Source: Rhodamnia argentea (lineage: Eukaryota > Streptophyta > Magnoliopsida > Myrtales > Myrtaceae). Taken from it: a stretch of 64,000 bases of DNA. The notes below the pieces were generated by a model that ran no database searches, was not told where the DNA came from, and saw only the letters and a program-made list of their open reading frames with translations. Shown piece after piece: positions 11,461 to 23,788 of the stretch. Positions within the stretch are counted from its first letter, which is position 1; every line of letters begins with the position of its first letter. The stretch is taken from contig NC_063151.1 in assembly GCF_020921035.1 (NCBI RefSeq), positions 22,326,934-22,390,933 on the forward strand, in the 5' to 3' direction. The translations under genes were made by a program, and so were the position numbers.

Positions 11461-13030
11461 ATGTGGGTAGGAGCGAGTTCGGGTCAGGTCATAAATGGTC
11501 CGACCCAAATTGACCCATTTGTGCGTAGTACAAATTTCTTAATCTATACCCGATCCGACCTATATTATTAAAATACTTATAAATTTAATACAATTTAGGA
11601 AAACTTATTTCTTATAAATTTATAAGAAAAATTATATTATTAAATCATTGTGGAAATTTTTTATATTTTCGTGTTTTTATATTTTTTATAATTTAAAGAA
11701 ATCTGAATTTGTTCGTTTTTATTTCTTTTAAAAAATCTGATTTTTATTTCTTTTGTCTTTTTTCTTTATTTTCTTCTAAGACCGGCAGACCACAAGCCAG
11801 AAAAACGTTAATTTCTGTATTGTGATATACCAATGAAGCTGGTGACCGGGGCCTTGTGGAGTCGGTCCAGAAGCTAGGCGCTCAAACCAACAAGCCATGG
11901 TGTATCTCGACCTCTCCTGAGCCGCCTACGAGTACGTCGCGAAATCCTCTACCCCGGAATGGCTCGCAATGCCTTCGAGAACAAGCAGAACGGATGATGA
12001 ACTTGCAGAAATTTATCTGTTCTTTTCCTTTTTCAAATGCGAAACGAAATATTTTAATTGGTATTCGTGGTAATAACTATCAGCCAAAGGGCTAAAGGCA
12101 TGTACATTAAAAAATGCATCTTGTGATATGAGTTCGTGTACGAGATTAATGTTTTTGGTTGACGAGGTTACTATTTTTCTTAGATATTCTGGGTTAACTA
12201 TGAGCACGCTATTCCCTTTTTGTTTTCCTGCATCAGTACCGGAAAATTCTGGAAGAAAATTCACGAAGTTGCTCATTTATACTATAGGGATTAACTGGAA
12301 TTCAGATCACCTTGAGAGAATCTTTCAGAAAATAGTCAAATGTTTCGCGGCATTGCCGTGGTGTGATATTTATAGCGGAAATAAGCGAAGAAGTGAGAAC
12401 GAGCTTGTGGGGATCGCGTGTCAACTCATGATGGTAGACTAGCTCGGGTGGGCGGGGGAGGGGGTGTGCCTCCTAGTGACTGGTGCCTTGAGGACTAGGT
12501 CCTGATTCTAAGCGATGGAGCCACCATGACATGCTTTGCCTCACTCACTCAGGTAGTAACGATGACAAATATAATGCTAAGTTGTTTGCTCTCGCGAAAC
12601 CCTCTGGCAACACCCTTGCCGCCTCCGTGCACCAGAGGCCGAGCATTGCCACGAAGATAACCAACACTAGAGAGGCACTGGAGGCCAAGGATCGTCAGAG
12701 TCCGAGAGGCCTCGGTAGCCGGCGAGGGTCACGGGCCTCGCCGGCTTCATAGGAAGAAAAGATCAAAGAAAGAAGGAAAAAAAAGAAAAAAAAAGTGCAA
12801 GAAAGAGTATAGGCCAGCTAAGTGGGTTGTCTTAAGTGGATTGTAAATGGGTTTATAATAGATCCATTTATAACTCATTTATTACGGCCTATTAAATGGG
12901 TTGTCTTACATGTTGATCTACTAAGTTTATTATAACCTTTTTTTTTTGGTCAAATTATTATAACCATGATTAAATGCTTGTGGGTTATGAAATGGATTTT
13001 ATACCCATTTTGACAGATTTAATAGTGGAG
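11461..13030. other. Intergenic with a possible nested repeat, no gene supported
   Basis: About 11470-11600 (cgggtcaggtcataaatgg, gacccaaattgaccc) and about 12815-13020 (repeats of aaatgggtt and tacccatttt) look like the two ends of one repeat family with other sequence between them. ORFs at 12013-12276 (-) and 12128-12442 (+) show no recognisable domain. The segment 12600-12790 is GC-rich with a purine tail and resembles a MITE core. Confidence 0.3.
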
Positions 13031-13779
13031 AATACTGTTGCTCAATCCGAAGGGGCATGAAATCGAGAGATTTCCATAAGCATCCGGGCTTCGCTATGTG
13101 ATTCTGTTACGGTCCCAGGCACCACAACTATCAAGAGAAACTCATGGATGACCATGGTTCTTCCTTCAACTCTCTTCATATGTTTTGATTGGTTCAGGGT
13201 ATATAAAGAGATGTGAGATGGCTTCGGGTTGCATAAGGCGAAGTTGTGGAGTCAACATTAAATGGTCCACTCAAAGCCGCCTGCAGGAGACGATTCAAAG
13301 ATAAATCCTCGTGTGATGAAGTCTTTCATGAAAGTTAGTAATGGGTGCAGAGACTGCTTACTAATTCCCCTTCATCAAGACGGAGCCCCTATGTTTATTT
13401 ATAGCACTTGCTGGGTTGAGAGTTTTTGCATTTTATTGTTCCTTTCTGATAACTTTCCCTAGCAAAAAGTTTAAATGGAGAGCCAACCCATGAAGACGAG
13501 TGTTTAAAGTATTTAAATACTAAAAAAACCACGATTTCACAAATCATTCCCGTCCGATAAGAGGATCGATAACGAATTCATGTACCGTGTGAAGGCCGGT
13601 TTGGATGTGATATATGCTAATGGGGAGACAAAAATGATTTATTTGCACGAATGCCCCTTAAGTTTGGGCAAAATCGAGAATAGCACAAGAGATGACATTG
13701 GGCTATGCCATTTGCCTGAAATTGTTCTATGCTTAGATCTGTGCACGATTTATACATGTTGTTAACGAGGCCTTACTCG
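13031..13779. other. Intergenic, nothing recognised
   Basis: Several ORFs of about 60 codons are present on the + strand, but none has a domain or a conserved copy elsewhere in the window. Confidence 0.3.
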
Positions 13780-14160
13780 CTTATCGTTTATTATGGAAGC
13801 ATGAGAAAATGGGTGATTATACAAGGAAATGAATAAAAAGCGAGAAGTTATTGGAAATAATAATTATATTTTTCTACCTTTTTAGTTTTTCTTGAGCTCG
13901 GCACGTGTCCGGCCCCGCGACCCCGGCTAGAAAGAGCCTTTTTTTGCTGTTTAGGACAAAGGAAAGGACTTCTAGGCAAACTCAGGACAGCAAGATAAGT
14001 GCCAGAATTATGCAAGTATATAAGATTAATGTACATCGATCCAAGAAATTGGTTCGCACAGAACTATAAGGATAGATATGAGATGATTCCGTATTGAGAA
14101 AACTATAGTCTTATATAGTCTCCAAAGGTATTTAAAAAAATTGAAACAAGAAAAAAAAAT
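13780..14160. repeat. Duplicated intergenic block, copy 1 (copy 2 at about 29990-30420)
   Basis: The two stretches align over about 400 bases with small indels, including a shared phrase around gagaaaatgggtg and one around gattaatgtacatcgatcc. In both copies the next sequence is a GC-rich minus-strand coding remnant containing a WLIESEDA reading. No gene lies within the block. Confidence 0.55.
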
Positions 14161-14164
14161 AAGC

Positions 14165-14545
14165 AGCTAAAACTGACGAGGAAACTCCGCACCAAAGTCG
14201 GCGTCTTCACTCTCGATCAGCCACCGTGGCTGATCCTCCACCCAACCGTAGTCCACCTTGTCGGCCAACTACACATCGCCCCATGACCCGGAGGGTCCGA
14301 ACCCAAGCCCGCCTTCTCTAATGGGCAGCTCAATGATCTCACTCAACTCCTCGGGGTCCGCTACCTCGGAGCACAGTGGCGGCGGCGATGATCCATAGCG
14401 TCTGCCCTCGGCCTGGATGTCACAGGGCGCGAGCAACGCAGGCCGGGGCAGGGGCTCGACGAGGCAGGGGAAGTTCAGCACGGTCGACTTGCCCTTGAAT
14501 CTTGATGCTCAGCGCGGCCACGTTGTGGGGCGCGGGCCGCGGTCT
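14165..14545 (-). pseudogene. AP2/ERF (DREB-like) transcription-factor fragment
   Basis: Read on the minus strand, NVAALSIK, then GKSTVLNFPCLVEPLPRPALLAPCDIQA, matches the C-terminal end of an AP2 DNA-binding domain and the adjoining linker of DREB/ERF factors (usually AALALKG, AVLNFP, LPRPASLAPRDIQAA). Further on comes EELSEIIELP, typical of the acidic C-terminal region. The DNA-contacting first half of the AP2 domain is missing and frames shift, so it is a fragment. The last part (WLIESEDADFGAEF) is duplicated at about 30505-30570. The subfamily assignment is inferred from motif memory. Confidence 0.55.
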
Positions 14546-14619
14546 CCTTCTTTAGCCTCCTCAAATCATTTTCCCAGGAAAATCCAGAGAACCTGTCTCG
14601 AGTAAAATCTCCCCACAAT

Positions 14620-15330
14620 CTCTCTTTGCTACTCTTGGATTCGCTGTATACATAGAGGCTCTCTCTCTGTTCCTATATCCCTCCCACTCATTCCAATCAG
14701 TCTAAGATTCAGCAGCCTTCCTGCTTCTTCTTCTTCTTTTGCCTTTACTTTTGTTGCGTATTTGTGGGTACTTTTCCAATCCATGTATGCGAGTTTCGAG
14801 AATCTTTGAGTGACTGACAGCCAAAAAAAAAAAAGATGGAGCACCGAACTGTCCCGAAGAAGCTTACCAGAGCTGTACGCAAGAACAAAACCTAGAAACA
14901 GAAACAAAAAATACAGAAAGGCAGTCCTCCTGCACGTTGACACCTAATTTTGGCGGTGCCGTATTGAGCCGGGTCGACTCGAATCCGCGTGGATAAGCCC
15001 ACGCGACCCAGCTGGGCCATTTGCTTTTCATGAGCAGGCCCATATTCTCATTTTTGCCTTTCTTACCCCACGAATGGCCCATTTGGCCCCTTTCTCTTTT
15101 CCGTCAGCCTACGTCCACACCCACGACTCTTTCTTTCCCCCCATCTCACACGGTCGCTCCTTCATCCACATCACTCATCCTCTCTTCCCCTCAATTTTCA
15201 TGGCTGCTCACCCACCACGTCCGCAGACCTCTCTTATGCATTCATGTCCGCACAAATGCTGACATTTCAATGATTTGAAAAAAATATCGATAATAAAGTG
15301 AGTGATGTATACAAATGTTGACACTGTCCT
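14620..15330. other. GGCCCA-rich flank, start of orphan B-type upstream block
   Basis: No ORF here is convincing. Between 15000 and 15090 several GGCCCA/TGGGCC motifs occur, like the site II elements of plant promoters. The stretch around ggtcgactcgaatccgcgtgg (about 14980) is shared with 58550-58600 upstream of WAK-B3. Confidence 0.35.
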
Positions 15331-16087
15331 TTTGCCTAATTTTTCAGCGTATAAGCCCGGTCCACCTTGAAACACGTTTCATGCATACAATCACCAGCTC
15401 AAACTAGTCTATTCCTGTTGATTTTCCTCCTTCCTCATTCTCTAGTTTTGGACTGTTTTGCTTGACTTCTCAAGTCTCGGCAACGGATTGAAAGCATCCT
15501 GCATTATTGATACTCTCTATCGACGAAGCAGTCAAAGTAGGAATTCGACCCTGTTGACTTAGCATTTACCTGAAACTTCACAGGTCACCCTCAGAAATTT
15601 CTCAAAAAATCAATTTCGGACTCCCGAGTCCTTTTCACTTTGAAATGATCAAATCTCGGGCCATACCGTGGCTTTACTCCGAACTAGAAGATGTAATTTG
15701 GTTTGGGGATTATGTTTTCTACTTTGCGGATTTAGACACCGCGGATTTCGTTCTTCTTCTATACATCGGTTGGTTAGTTATTGTTCTTTTCGGATTTCAA
15801 ACTGAAACCCACCCGAATCGACCTGAATCAACAATTTCTTGCTGGGGTGGGTTTATCGGTTCGGGTCAAGTTAACTTGTCGATGGACAATCACATTTGTT
15901 ATATCTAATTGAAGTGTTCTGTCACGCTACACCTATGACAATGTATTAATATTTCTATGTGCGTTATAATTGTTAGTACAAGGTAAGCTCTCCAATCAGC
16001 AACACAATACTGCTATCCAATTTGCCATCGGATAATTTGAATGAAGAAGGCGTGTTTTGCTTAAATAGACGTCTTGTGGGAGCATTA

Positions 16088-16712
16088 CCTAAAAAGTTCT
16101 AAATCAATTGCAATTATGCTAATTTAGTCCTAATTTTCTTTTCTGCCAATTCAATGCTAAAATTTTTGCATTTATTTAATTCAATTCATTCAGCCAATTT
16201 TGACCGAAAGTTGGATCATTTCAAGGATACTTTAATATTTTTCATTTATTTCTTTATTTCTTTTCTATTTTTTTTTCTTCCCTTTCTTCTTCCTCTAGCC
16301 GGTTGCCAGGGGTGGCACCGGTCTCACCCGCCCATGGCGAGGTTGGACCTTGCTCGGGGACGATGAGGTCGAGCCTCGCCCACCCAAGGCAAGGCCGGCC
16401 TCGCCGTCGCTAGGCGAGGCGCGGGTTCGCCATCCTTGGTGAGGCTCACCCTCGCCTCTTGTCGATCATTGAGATTTGGCAGCCGGCTAGAGGAAAAAGA
16501 AAGGAAAAAAAAAAGGAAAAGATAAATCAAAATAAAAAATAAAAAATAATATTAAAAAACAATTAAAAACTATCCACGTAAGTACCGGCTATGTCACGTC
16601 GGTAATTTCTGGTCAAAATTTGATTGGATAGACTAAATTGGTATAAATGCAAAATGTTTATAACTAAATCACAATCGTAATTGATTTAGGACTTTATTGA
16701 TAATTTTCCCGA
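16088..16712. repeat. Palindromic MITE, complete copy 1
   Basis: The left end reads aaaagttctaaatcaattgc and the right end is nearly its reverse complement (gatttaggactttattgat). Paired inner motifs follow: pyrimidine-rich cttcctctagccgg on the left and purine-rich ccggctagaggaaaaag on the right, around a GC-rich core. It is non-coding and about 620 bp. The same family is found at 21964-22389 and 37892-38315. Confidence 0.7.
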
Positions 16713-17149
16713 AAACTTGCATATGATGTCTAAGTCACTTGTATATATAGCAATGCACGTATGTAGAACAAAAATGAGCGCCATGCATCGCCCATGATTG
16801 CCCGCGCCACTAAATAAAATTGCCAAAATCTACTAAGAAGAGTTGACATGGAAATTAACCAGAGGAGCAGACTTTTTCTTTCTATGAAAGGAGAGGCCTT
16901 GACATAATCCCCGTTTATTAAGGGGAACTTAATTTTGATATTATGTTGCAACTTACCAAAATCTTACTAGTTTAGTCAATAGTTGGGAGCCGTACGATTC
17001 AATGAGTTTAAAGCTGTTTTTGGCAATTAAGCCATTTTAAGGAATTTGGCGCCTCAACTCTAGTAGGAAATGACAAATTTAAATGAAAGTCTCTTGGGAG
17101 ATCTAAGTAAGATTCTGCACAATGTTTTGAATAATTTTGGGAAAAAAAA

Positions 17150-17560
17150 AATCCACTAAAACCCTAAACTATATTTACTCTAACACATTTACCCTAATTT
17201 TTTTTCTCATAACATTGAGGACCCCAAACTATATCCACTATGACATATCAAAAGTCCAAATTTGTACCCACATGAGACATCTTACCCTCCATCAAGGTTA
17301 TAGTTAGATAATTTTTCAACTAAAATGACGTTATTTTCATTTCACTCAATCCAAGTGGGCGTCATGTCAACACCATTTGCCTTTTGTCATCGATACAACA
17401 AGTTTTTAATGGTGCTTATTGATGAAACATTGATGGAGGGTAAACATGTCACACGAGTATAAGTTTGAAATTTTTGGTGTCATAAAAAAATTATAATAAA
17501 TGTGTTACAATGGGCATAATTTGTGATTTTTGATGTCTTTTGCTAATGATTCGAATTATT
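17150..17560. repeat. Foldback element, copy 1 (copy 2 at about 59360-59760)
   Basis: The two halves are inverted relatives. The left has actctaacacatttaccc and ccctccatcaaggtt; the right has the reverse complements around ttgatggagggtaaacatg and aatgtgttacaatg. The same element sits at the matching place in the WAK-B3 flank, so it inserted before that duplication. Confidence 0.6.
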
Positions 17561-17780
17561 TGCTTTTTCCATTTTTTAAGGTATTCCAAATTCCATTAGA
17601 CGCAAAATTCTTAGAAAAACATTAAATATATCAATTTAATATAAGATCATTCGAGTTTATTAGAAAAAGATAATAAGACAAGTTTTGTTCTATTTTAAGA
17701 AATCAAAAAACCAAGGGCCCCAATTTAAATGCTTGTAGATGCTTTGTGGTGGCAAGAGTGGGAGCCCTAATTAATAAGTT

Positions 17781-19620
17781 AAGAGTGTGTTTGTTTTACG
17801 AAAAATAAGCAATTTGGAAAATATTTTCGAAAAAGTGATTGCTTATATTGTTTAGTAAAATTAGTTAACAGAGAATGTGTAATTTTCCAGCAATAATACA
17901 ACACCCGCACACTGAACTTTGATGAGAATAGAAGATTCTCGTGCATGTCTCCGTATTGATCATGACAGAGTCTTAACCTCGTACGTTTCATGATTTGTTG
18001 AGTAAATTGATAATTTGCTCTTGACAAATTTGATTGTCTTATTTTATCTACTCCGAAACTCTATTTCCATATGTTAAATACGCCACGCTATTAAAATAGA
18101 TGGATAAGTAGTATTTGGAAGATATTTGGGTTCACCGTGTATCATTTTAGTCTCAAGTGAAAATCACATGACAGAGTAAGATCATTTGGGCTCTTGAGGA
18201 TTGGGTTCATGCAATCAAAATACCATTTTCTTGCTTCAAAAAATTTGGCTCCGACAGCAACAAGGAAAATCCTTCACTCCTGTGTGATGGATTTTCCTCG
18301 GACATAGTCATGGTTGAGGTCAAGCTGATCTTTTCTATTCGTCTTATTTTTACAATCGTTTAAATCGAAATAGCTCATCTTTTTTGAGTACTCATATTTT
18401 TGACGTTGTAATGTCATATCAGTCTAGAGTTTAGAGTAAGCTTGTGATCGGCCCGGCACCAATCAAGCTAAAAGTTTTTAATTTGTTTACAAACATATCA
18501 TTTGAACATTATCAACAAAGAGTAATACTACAACTATACGTATTTAATCATAAATTGATTTACAAAAGTAATGTGAATAAGTTAGTCAATTATTCTTAAT
18601 TAGTAGGATTCACTTAGGTGATGCGGCTATCTTACCGAGCTTAATTCATGAGTGGCATGTCCTCAAATTGGAAAGCTTACCTTAATTTAGTTTGTTTTTT
18701 AGTTTGGCTTTGTTTGCTGTAATTCCTTATACCTGTAGCTAAGACTTGAGATCATATTATGTACCCGATGTATAGTCTAAGGCCACAAATTGTGTGTACT
18801 CTCATTATATTGTGGTCTTTCAAGTTGAGTTACTATTATATGTTGATGCCCCTTGTTTGGGCTCTTATTAAACAAACTCTTAATTATTAGTAATGCAAGT
18901 TTGTTTTCGACAACAAAAAAAAACATACATTGATGGTTTAAATATGCATGAGGGCGGACAATTCTCTTTGCATTCTTATATATTGAGGGAAATAATCAAA
19001 TTGCAGCTTTTAGACATTCGGACAGATCGTGCACGGTCAAGTTAAGGATTCATCACATCTTGTTAACAAAAATGAAGATTAAATCACGTTCGCTATGTTC
19101 TTAGCCATGTCCGAACCGCAATCAAAGAGTATGGTGGTGTCGCATGTTGTTTTTCGAGCCATGTTTTTTCTCACATCGCTATCTGTTAACTAGTGTTTAA
19201 TTAAATAACATATTTTACAAATGACAGGTACTATAAATATTTAACTTAATTGAATCTTCTAAGTCAATATGAAACAAGTGCCCTAGGCTGTCAGGTAGGT
19301 TGATTAGCCGAAAATTTGGATACTACACAATCTTGAAGAGGGGGAAAACACTATGCGGACATGTGGGTTTTAAAGAAGGTTATGTGTTGGTTGTTCGCTA
19401 ATTAAGGTGGTGTTCTACAGATTTGCTCTAGGATTGGCATTGGTCGGCCCACTATAATTATTGTTGGGTGTACGCAGTAGAAATCTGATACCTTCACTCG
19501 TGAAGATCGTCAAGAAGGAGCTTAAGTCCGTGCACTAATTTACTTAACTTTGTTTGGGAGCACACAAGATTTGTCACGTAGTAAGCCATATCAGTTACAC
19601 CACATGTTTTGTGAAATTGA
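17781..19620. other. Intergenic, nothing recognised
   Basis: AT-rich sequence with scattered short ORFs. I see no domain, no repeat shared within the window and no RNA gene. Confidence 0.3.
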
Positions 19621-20650
19621 TATAATTTCATAATTTAATGTAGTTAATGTCCATGTCGATTTATTCCCTTCGACTAGTGATGGAGGAAAGTATTGTCCTT
19701 TGAAGATAAGTCAAAATTTGTGGCAGCTAAAGTAAGCACGTGTCTCTGACCAAAAAAAAAAAAGTAAGCAGGAGTCACGTACTTATCTAGTGGTGTCATT
19801 TAATTTTCCACATACTATGTTTTCCACATCGGGCAAACTCACGATACTTTTGCCATAAAGCAACAATAATTTGAATCAGCTGATGCTGGGGCTCCAAGTT
19901 GAGCTAATACACAACAGTGGGTATCACGTATAAGGCCAGAAAAGAATAAACGATTCTTTTTTGTGGTTCAGGAATAACATCAAACAGGTTGTATGCACAA
20001 CTTGGATATTGTAGAATCCGAAAGAAGTGAAAGTGCTTCGCGGAATAGATTGAAGCGAAAGGAGAAATATTATCGCTAAAAATGGATTCTTCACATCTAA
20101 GAAGATGGTTTTGCCTATGAGTTGGCCGTTCGAAGAGGATCCTCGTATCTGTCAAAAGAAGAAGAAGATGATCCTTGTACAATAGGTTAATATTACGAAC
20201 TATATGATTCCATCAGAAGAAAATACAATCTTTCGAGTATAAACCCGTTCCCCGTTGAAACACATTTCATGCATACAATCACCAGCTCAAACCGGTCTGC
20301 TCCTGTTGATTTTCCTTCTTTCTCATTCTCCAGTTTTGGACTGTTTTGCTTGACTTCTCAAGTCCTGGCGATGAATTGAAAGCGCCCTGCATTATTGATA
20401 CTCTCCTCTCTATTGACGAAGCAGTCATAGTTGGCGGGCAATGGCAAATCCTGATGCGACATATTGTGGTACATGAGAAATTGTTGTAGGAATCCAACTT
20501 CGTTGACTTAGCGTTTACCTGAAACTTCGCAGGTCACCCTCAGAATGAAAAAATCAATTTCGGACTCCCAAAGTCCTTTTTACTTTGCAATGATCAGATC
20601 TCGGCCCATACCATAGTTTCACTCTGAACTGGAAGGTGTAAATTTTGTTT
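19621..20650. repeat. Partial, scrambled WAK-B upstream copy
   Basis: About 19640-19760 resembles the phrase series of the B flanks (attagtgatggaggaaa, gaagacacgtcataa). About 20230-20640 is a good copy of 15340-15660. Between them (19900-20220) is unrelated sequence with a 92-codon minus ORF that I cannot identify. Confidence 0.5.
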
Positions 20651-20949
20651 CAGGATTATGTTTTCTATTTTGCAAATTTAGGCTGCGCATGGTAACCATT
20701 TCGATTTAGAAAACCGATTCTAGTTAAAATGATTTTTTTTATTCTATTCCTGAATGAGTTTTAGAGAATCGGAATGTGTTCGATAAATGCATAAAATTTC
20801 TGTTTCAAAAAACTGCTTCTTTTTCTATTTTTGCATTTAAGTGAAATAACTATGTAGTTAATTTATAAAATTTCATCCTAAATTGAAGACTAATTTCTAA
20901 TACACACTAAAATAATTTAAAATACATTATTTTTTAGCATGTCATAAAT

Positions 20950-23650
20950 GAAACACAAATGACTTCTACTTATGTGTTTATTGTCCATAATATCATTGGG
21001 CTTGAGTTATGTTTTCGTCAAATCAATCTTGTGATTATTTGAATTACAAGTTTGAATATCATCCATATTTATTCCAACGAAGTTTTCATGTAGTTAATTG
21101 TCCATATTTGCAATCAAAATTCCCTTTAATTAGTGATGGAGGAAAATAAAGTCCCAAAGAAGACACGTCATAATTTGCGGTAGCAATACTTAAGCCGGAG
21201 CCACATATTTATCTAATGATAAGTTGTTAGATATAGTCAGAAATCTTAATTTTTGTGACGCAACTAGAAAGGTTTATATTTTATCTCTTTGAAGCTATAT
21301 GTTATGTTTTATCTCACGGTTATACTAGTTTGAAGTTTTCTGTCATATTAACCTAAAAAATAATACAAAATTGTCCAGTATAAACTCGGTCCGTGAAACA
21401 CGTACGTTTCCTGCATGCAATCAGTAGCTCAAACCAGTATGCTCCTGTTGATTTCTCATTCTCCAGTTTTGGACTGTTTTGCTTGACTTCTCAAGTCTTG
21501 GCAGTGCATTGAAAGCACCCTGCATCATTGATGACCTCTATCGACCACGTTGACCTAGCATTTACCTGGAACTTCACGCGTCACCCTCAGAAATTTATGG
21601 AAAATCAATTTCGGACTCCTGAAATCCTTTCCACTTTGCAATGATCATATCTCGGGCCATACCGTGGCTTTTACTCTGAACTGGAATCGAGGTTTCCTCG
21701 GGAGGGGAATGGCAAAACGGGGAATTTGCGGTGGCTGAAGTGATGGGGAATGAGTTGTGGCGCTTGGGGCCTTGTGACCTGCTTACGTCGCTCGACGCAT
21801 TGACGTGGCGGGTCCCACCACCTCCCCACGCCACCCCACCCCCGCCCCCAAAAAAAAAAAAACGTAAGCACTTTAATCGGCAACACATTGCTACTACTCA
21901 ATTTCCCATCAGATAATTTGAACGAAGAACGTGCATTTTCGCTCAAATCGACGTCTTGCAGAAGAATTATTAAGAAAGTCTTAAATTTATTGTAATTATG
22001 TCAATTCAGTCAAAATTTTCTTTTTATCAATTTAGTCAATTAATTCGATTTTGATCGAAAATCGCTAATATGATGCGGTCGGTCTTGAAGTGGATAAATT
22101 GTAATGGTACTTTAATATTTTTCATTTTTTTCAGTTGTTTTCTTTTCTTCCCTTTCTTCTTTTTCTAGCCGGTCGACGGGGCTAGAGGCGAGGGTCGGCC
22201 TCGACCTCTAGTGAAGCTCATACTAGCGAGGGCGAGCCTCATCAATGATTTAAGGTCAGAATTGATCGGATGAACTGAATTAACATAAATGCAAAAAGGT
22301 TTATGATTGATTTGGCAACAACAACAAAAATTGAGAGTGAATTGACATAACTTCAATAGATTCGGGACTTTTGTTGATAATTTTCTGGAAGTCTTCCATA
22401 TGATGTCGTAATTTATTTGCATACATAGCAATGCAACATGTATGCAACAAAACAAAGTTCTAAATCAACATATTTTGAAAGCCATACATGGCCCGTGCCG
22501 ATAAGTAAAATTACCAAAATCTGGTAAGAAGATTTGACATGAAAATTATCGAGAAGAGCGGGTTTTTTCTTTTCGCGAAAGGAGAGGCCGTGACATAGTC
22601 CCCTCTTATCGAGGAGAACTTGATTTTGATAGTAGGTTGAAATGTTTTGTGAAAATTCATGTCAACTTCAATATTTAGGAAAATACAATAAATGTAGTCT
22701 TAGACCCATGCAGCATCTTACTAGTTTAGTCAATAGTTGGGAGCTGTGCGATTTATTGAGTTTAAAGCTGTTTTCAGCAAATAAGTCATTTTAAGGAATT
22801 TGGCACGTCAACTTTAGTTTGAAAGGTTGGTGATTGTTATTAATTCTTGTCGGTCGACGAATGAGATTCGTTAAAAGAAGAAGAAGGAATTGTCCTTTAA
22901 CGACGGAGAGGAACGGTCCAATATTATGTTTTTGTAGTTGTCGTGTTATAGAGTTTACCAAGAAGTCTCTTTCTTCGTTAAAAGAAAAAAAACGAAGGGT
23001 CATTAAGTCCTTCTCCTTTCCCTATCAATTTTTAAGTTTTTGCCGCAAAAGTAACAGGACGTACCAATGAGCGAACTACCATAAAATCGATTGGGACAGG
23101 AGAAGACCAAGACTTTTGCTTTCCTTGACCTCTAGAATCGAACCCTAGGCATCCTTTCAGAGATTTTTTGAAAAGTGAGAGCAGCTCTTTTATTTTTATA
23201 TTTTGACAAGAGCACTCCAGTATCTGGCTCACATTGGCTTTGTTCTTCTTTAAAATTCACCGCGAACTATTCTAAAAACTCAAATTACTAGATAAAAATG
23301 TGATTTAATATTTTATTACTTTGATACTCTCCTTCACGCTTATTTTCATTTTTTTTACCTCGTACTAGGCGTGAAAATATTTCCCTTTCGATTTAGGATC
23401 ACCTGCTCCGATACCGTATGAGATTTAGCGAGATCATTGCGAATTGTTCTAAAAGCGCAAGCCCTTTAGACGAATGCGTGGTTTTTACTGTGAGATTACT
23501 CTGACAGAGTGTATTACGCACTTGGAAAAATGTAACCTTGCACCGCACCTCACGGCACAAGACTTTGATGTTGTGAGTCGTCTCTTGCAAGTCTCCGGGA
23601 CCAGCTGGTGTTAACTCCACAGCTTGAACTAAGCCAATTACTACAGTTAC
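20950..23650. repeat. 5' flank of WAK-B1 (triplicated about 2.7-kb block)
   Basis: The block is nearly collinear with 36640-39570 and, with more rearrangement, with 57655-60550. It contains the MITE at 21964-22389. The tight similarity of the first two copies, extending through genes and MITE, indicates a fairly recent segmental duplication. There are no genes inside. Confidence 0.75.
21964..22389. repeat. Palindromic MITE, complete copy 2
   Basis: The left arm begins gaattattaagaaagtctta and the right arm ends acttttgttgataattttc, with a GC-rich core around cgaggccgacc in inverted form. It sits at the same position as the copy at 37892-38315 relative to the downstream gene. Confidence 0.65.
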
Positions 23651-23656
23651 TTGACC
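23651..23656 (+). promoter_or_regulatory. W-box-like TTGACC upstream of WAK-B1
   Basis: TTGACC is the core bound by WRKY factors. It lies 47 bases before the TATA box and is also found in the WAK-B3 flank (60554-60559) and the WAK-C2 flank (33055-33060). In the broken WAK-B2 it reads TTCACC. Use in vivo is inference. Confidence 0.45.
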
Positions 23657-23702
23657 AGAAAAAAAAAATGGGAAAAAGAAAAAGACCGACCTTACTTCTT
23701 TT

Positions 23703-23710
23703 TATATAAA
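23703..23710 (+). promoter_or_regulatory. TATA box of WAK-B1
   Basis: TATATAAA followed by a C-run lies 79 bases upstream of the ATG at 23789, giving a predicted 5' UTR of about 50 bases. Confidence 0.65.
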
Positions 23711-23788
23711 CCCCCCAACGGAACCCATCAAATTAATCCATCAAAAGAAAAAAAAACACGTTATATTCAGAGAGTTGAAGGAAGAGCC

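Larger units (their letters stand above)
15330..17780. repeat. Orphan copy of the WAK-B upstream region (no gene attached)
   Basis: This block aligns with the 5' flanks of the three B-type WAK genes (about 21380-22800, 37110-38720 and 58600-59960). Shared landmarks are the tttggactgttttgcttgac phrase, the MITE at 16088-16712 and the cttgggagatctaagtaag phrase near 17095. It is most similar to the WAK-B3 flank, including the foldback element at 17150-17560. No WAK exon follows, so the gene was lost or never copied. Confidence 0.65.

Noticed and set aside
11856-12095. ORF with a reading around AYEYVAKSSTPEW in another frame
   Set aside because: It looked coding-like, but I could not connect it to any family and found no second copy.
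14417-14605. + strand ORF with GRGRGSTRQGK reading
   Set aside because: It is the antisense of the AP2/ERF fragment, whose motifs on the minus strand are more specific.
19904-20182. 92-codon minus ORF, considered as organelle-derived DNA
   Set aside because: The composition suggested plastid or mitochondrial DNA, but I could not match it to a specific organelle gene.
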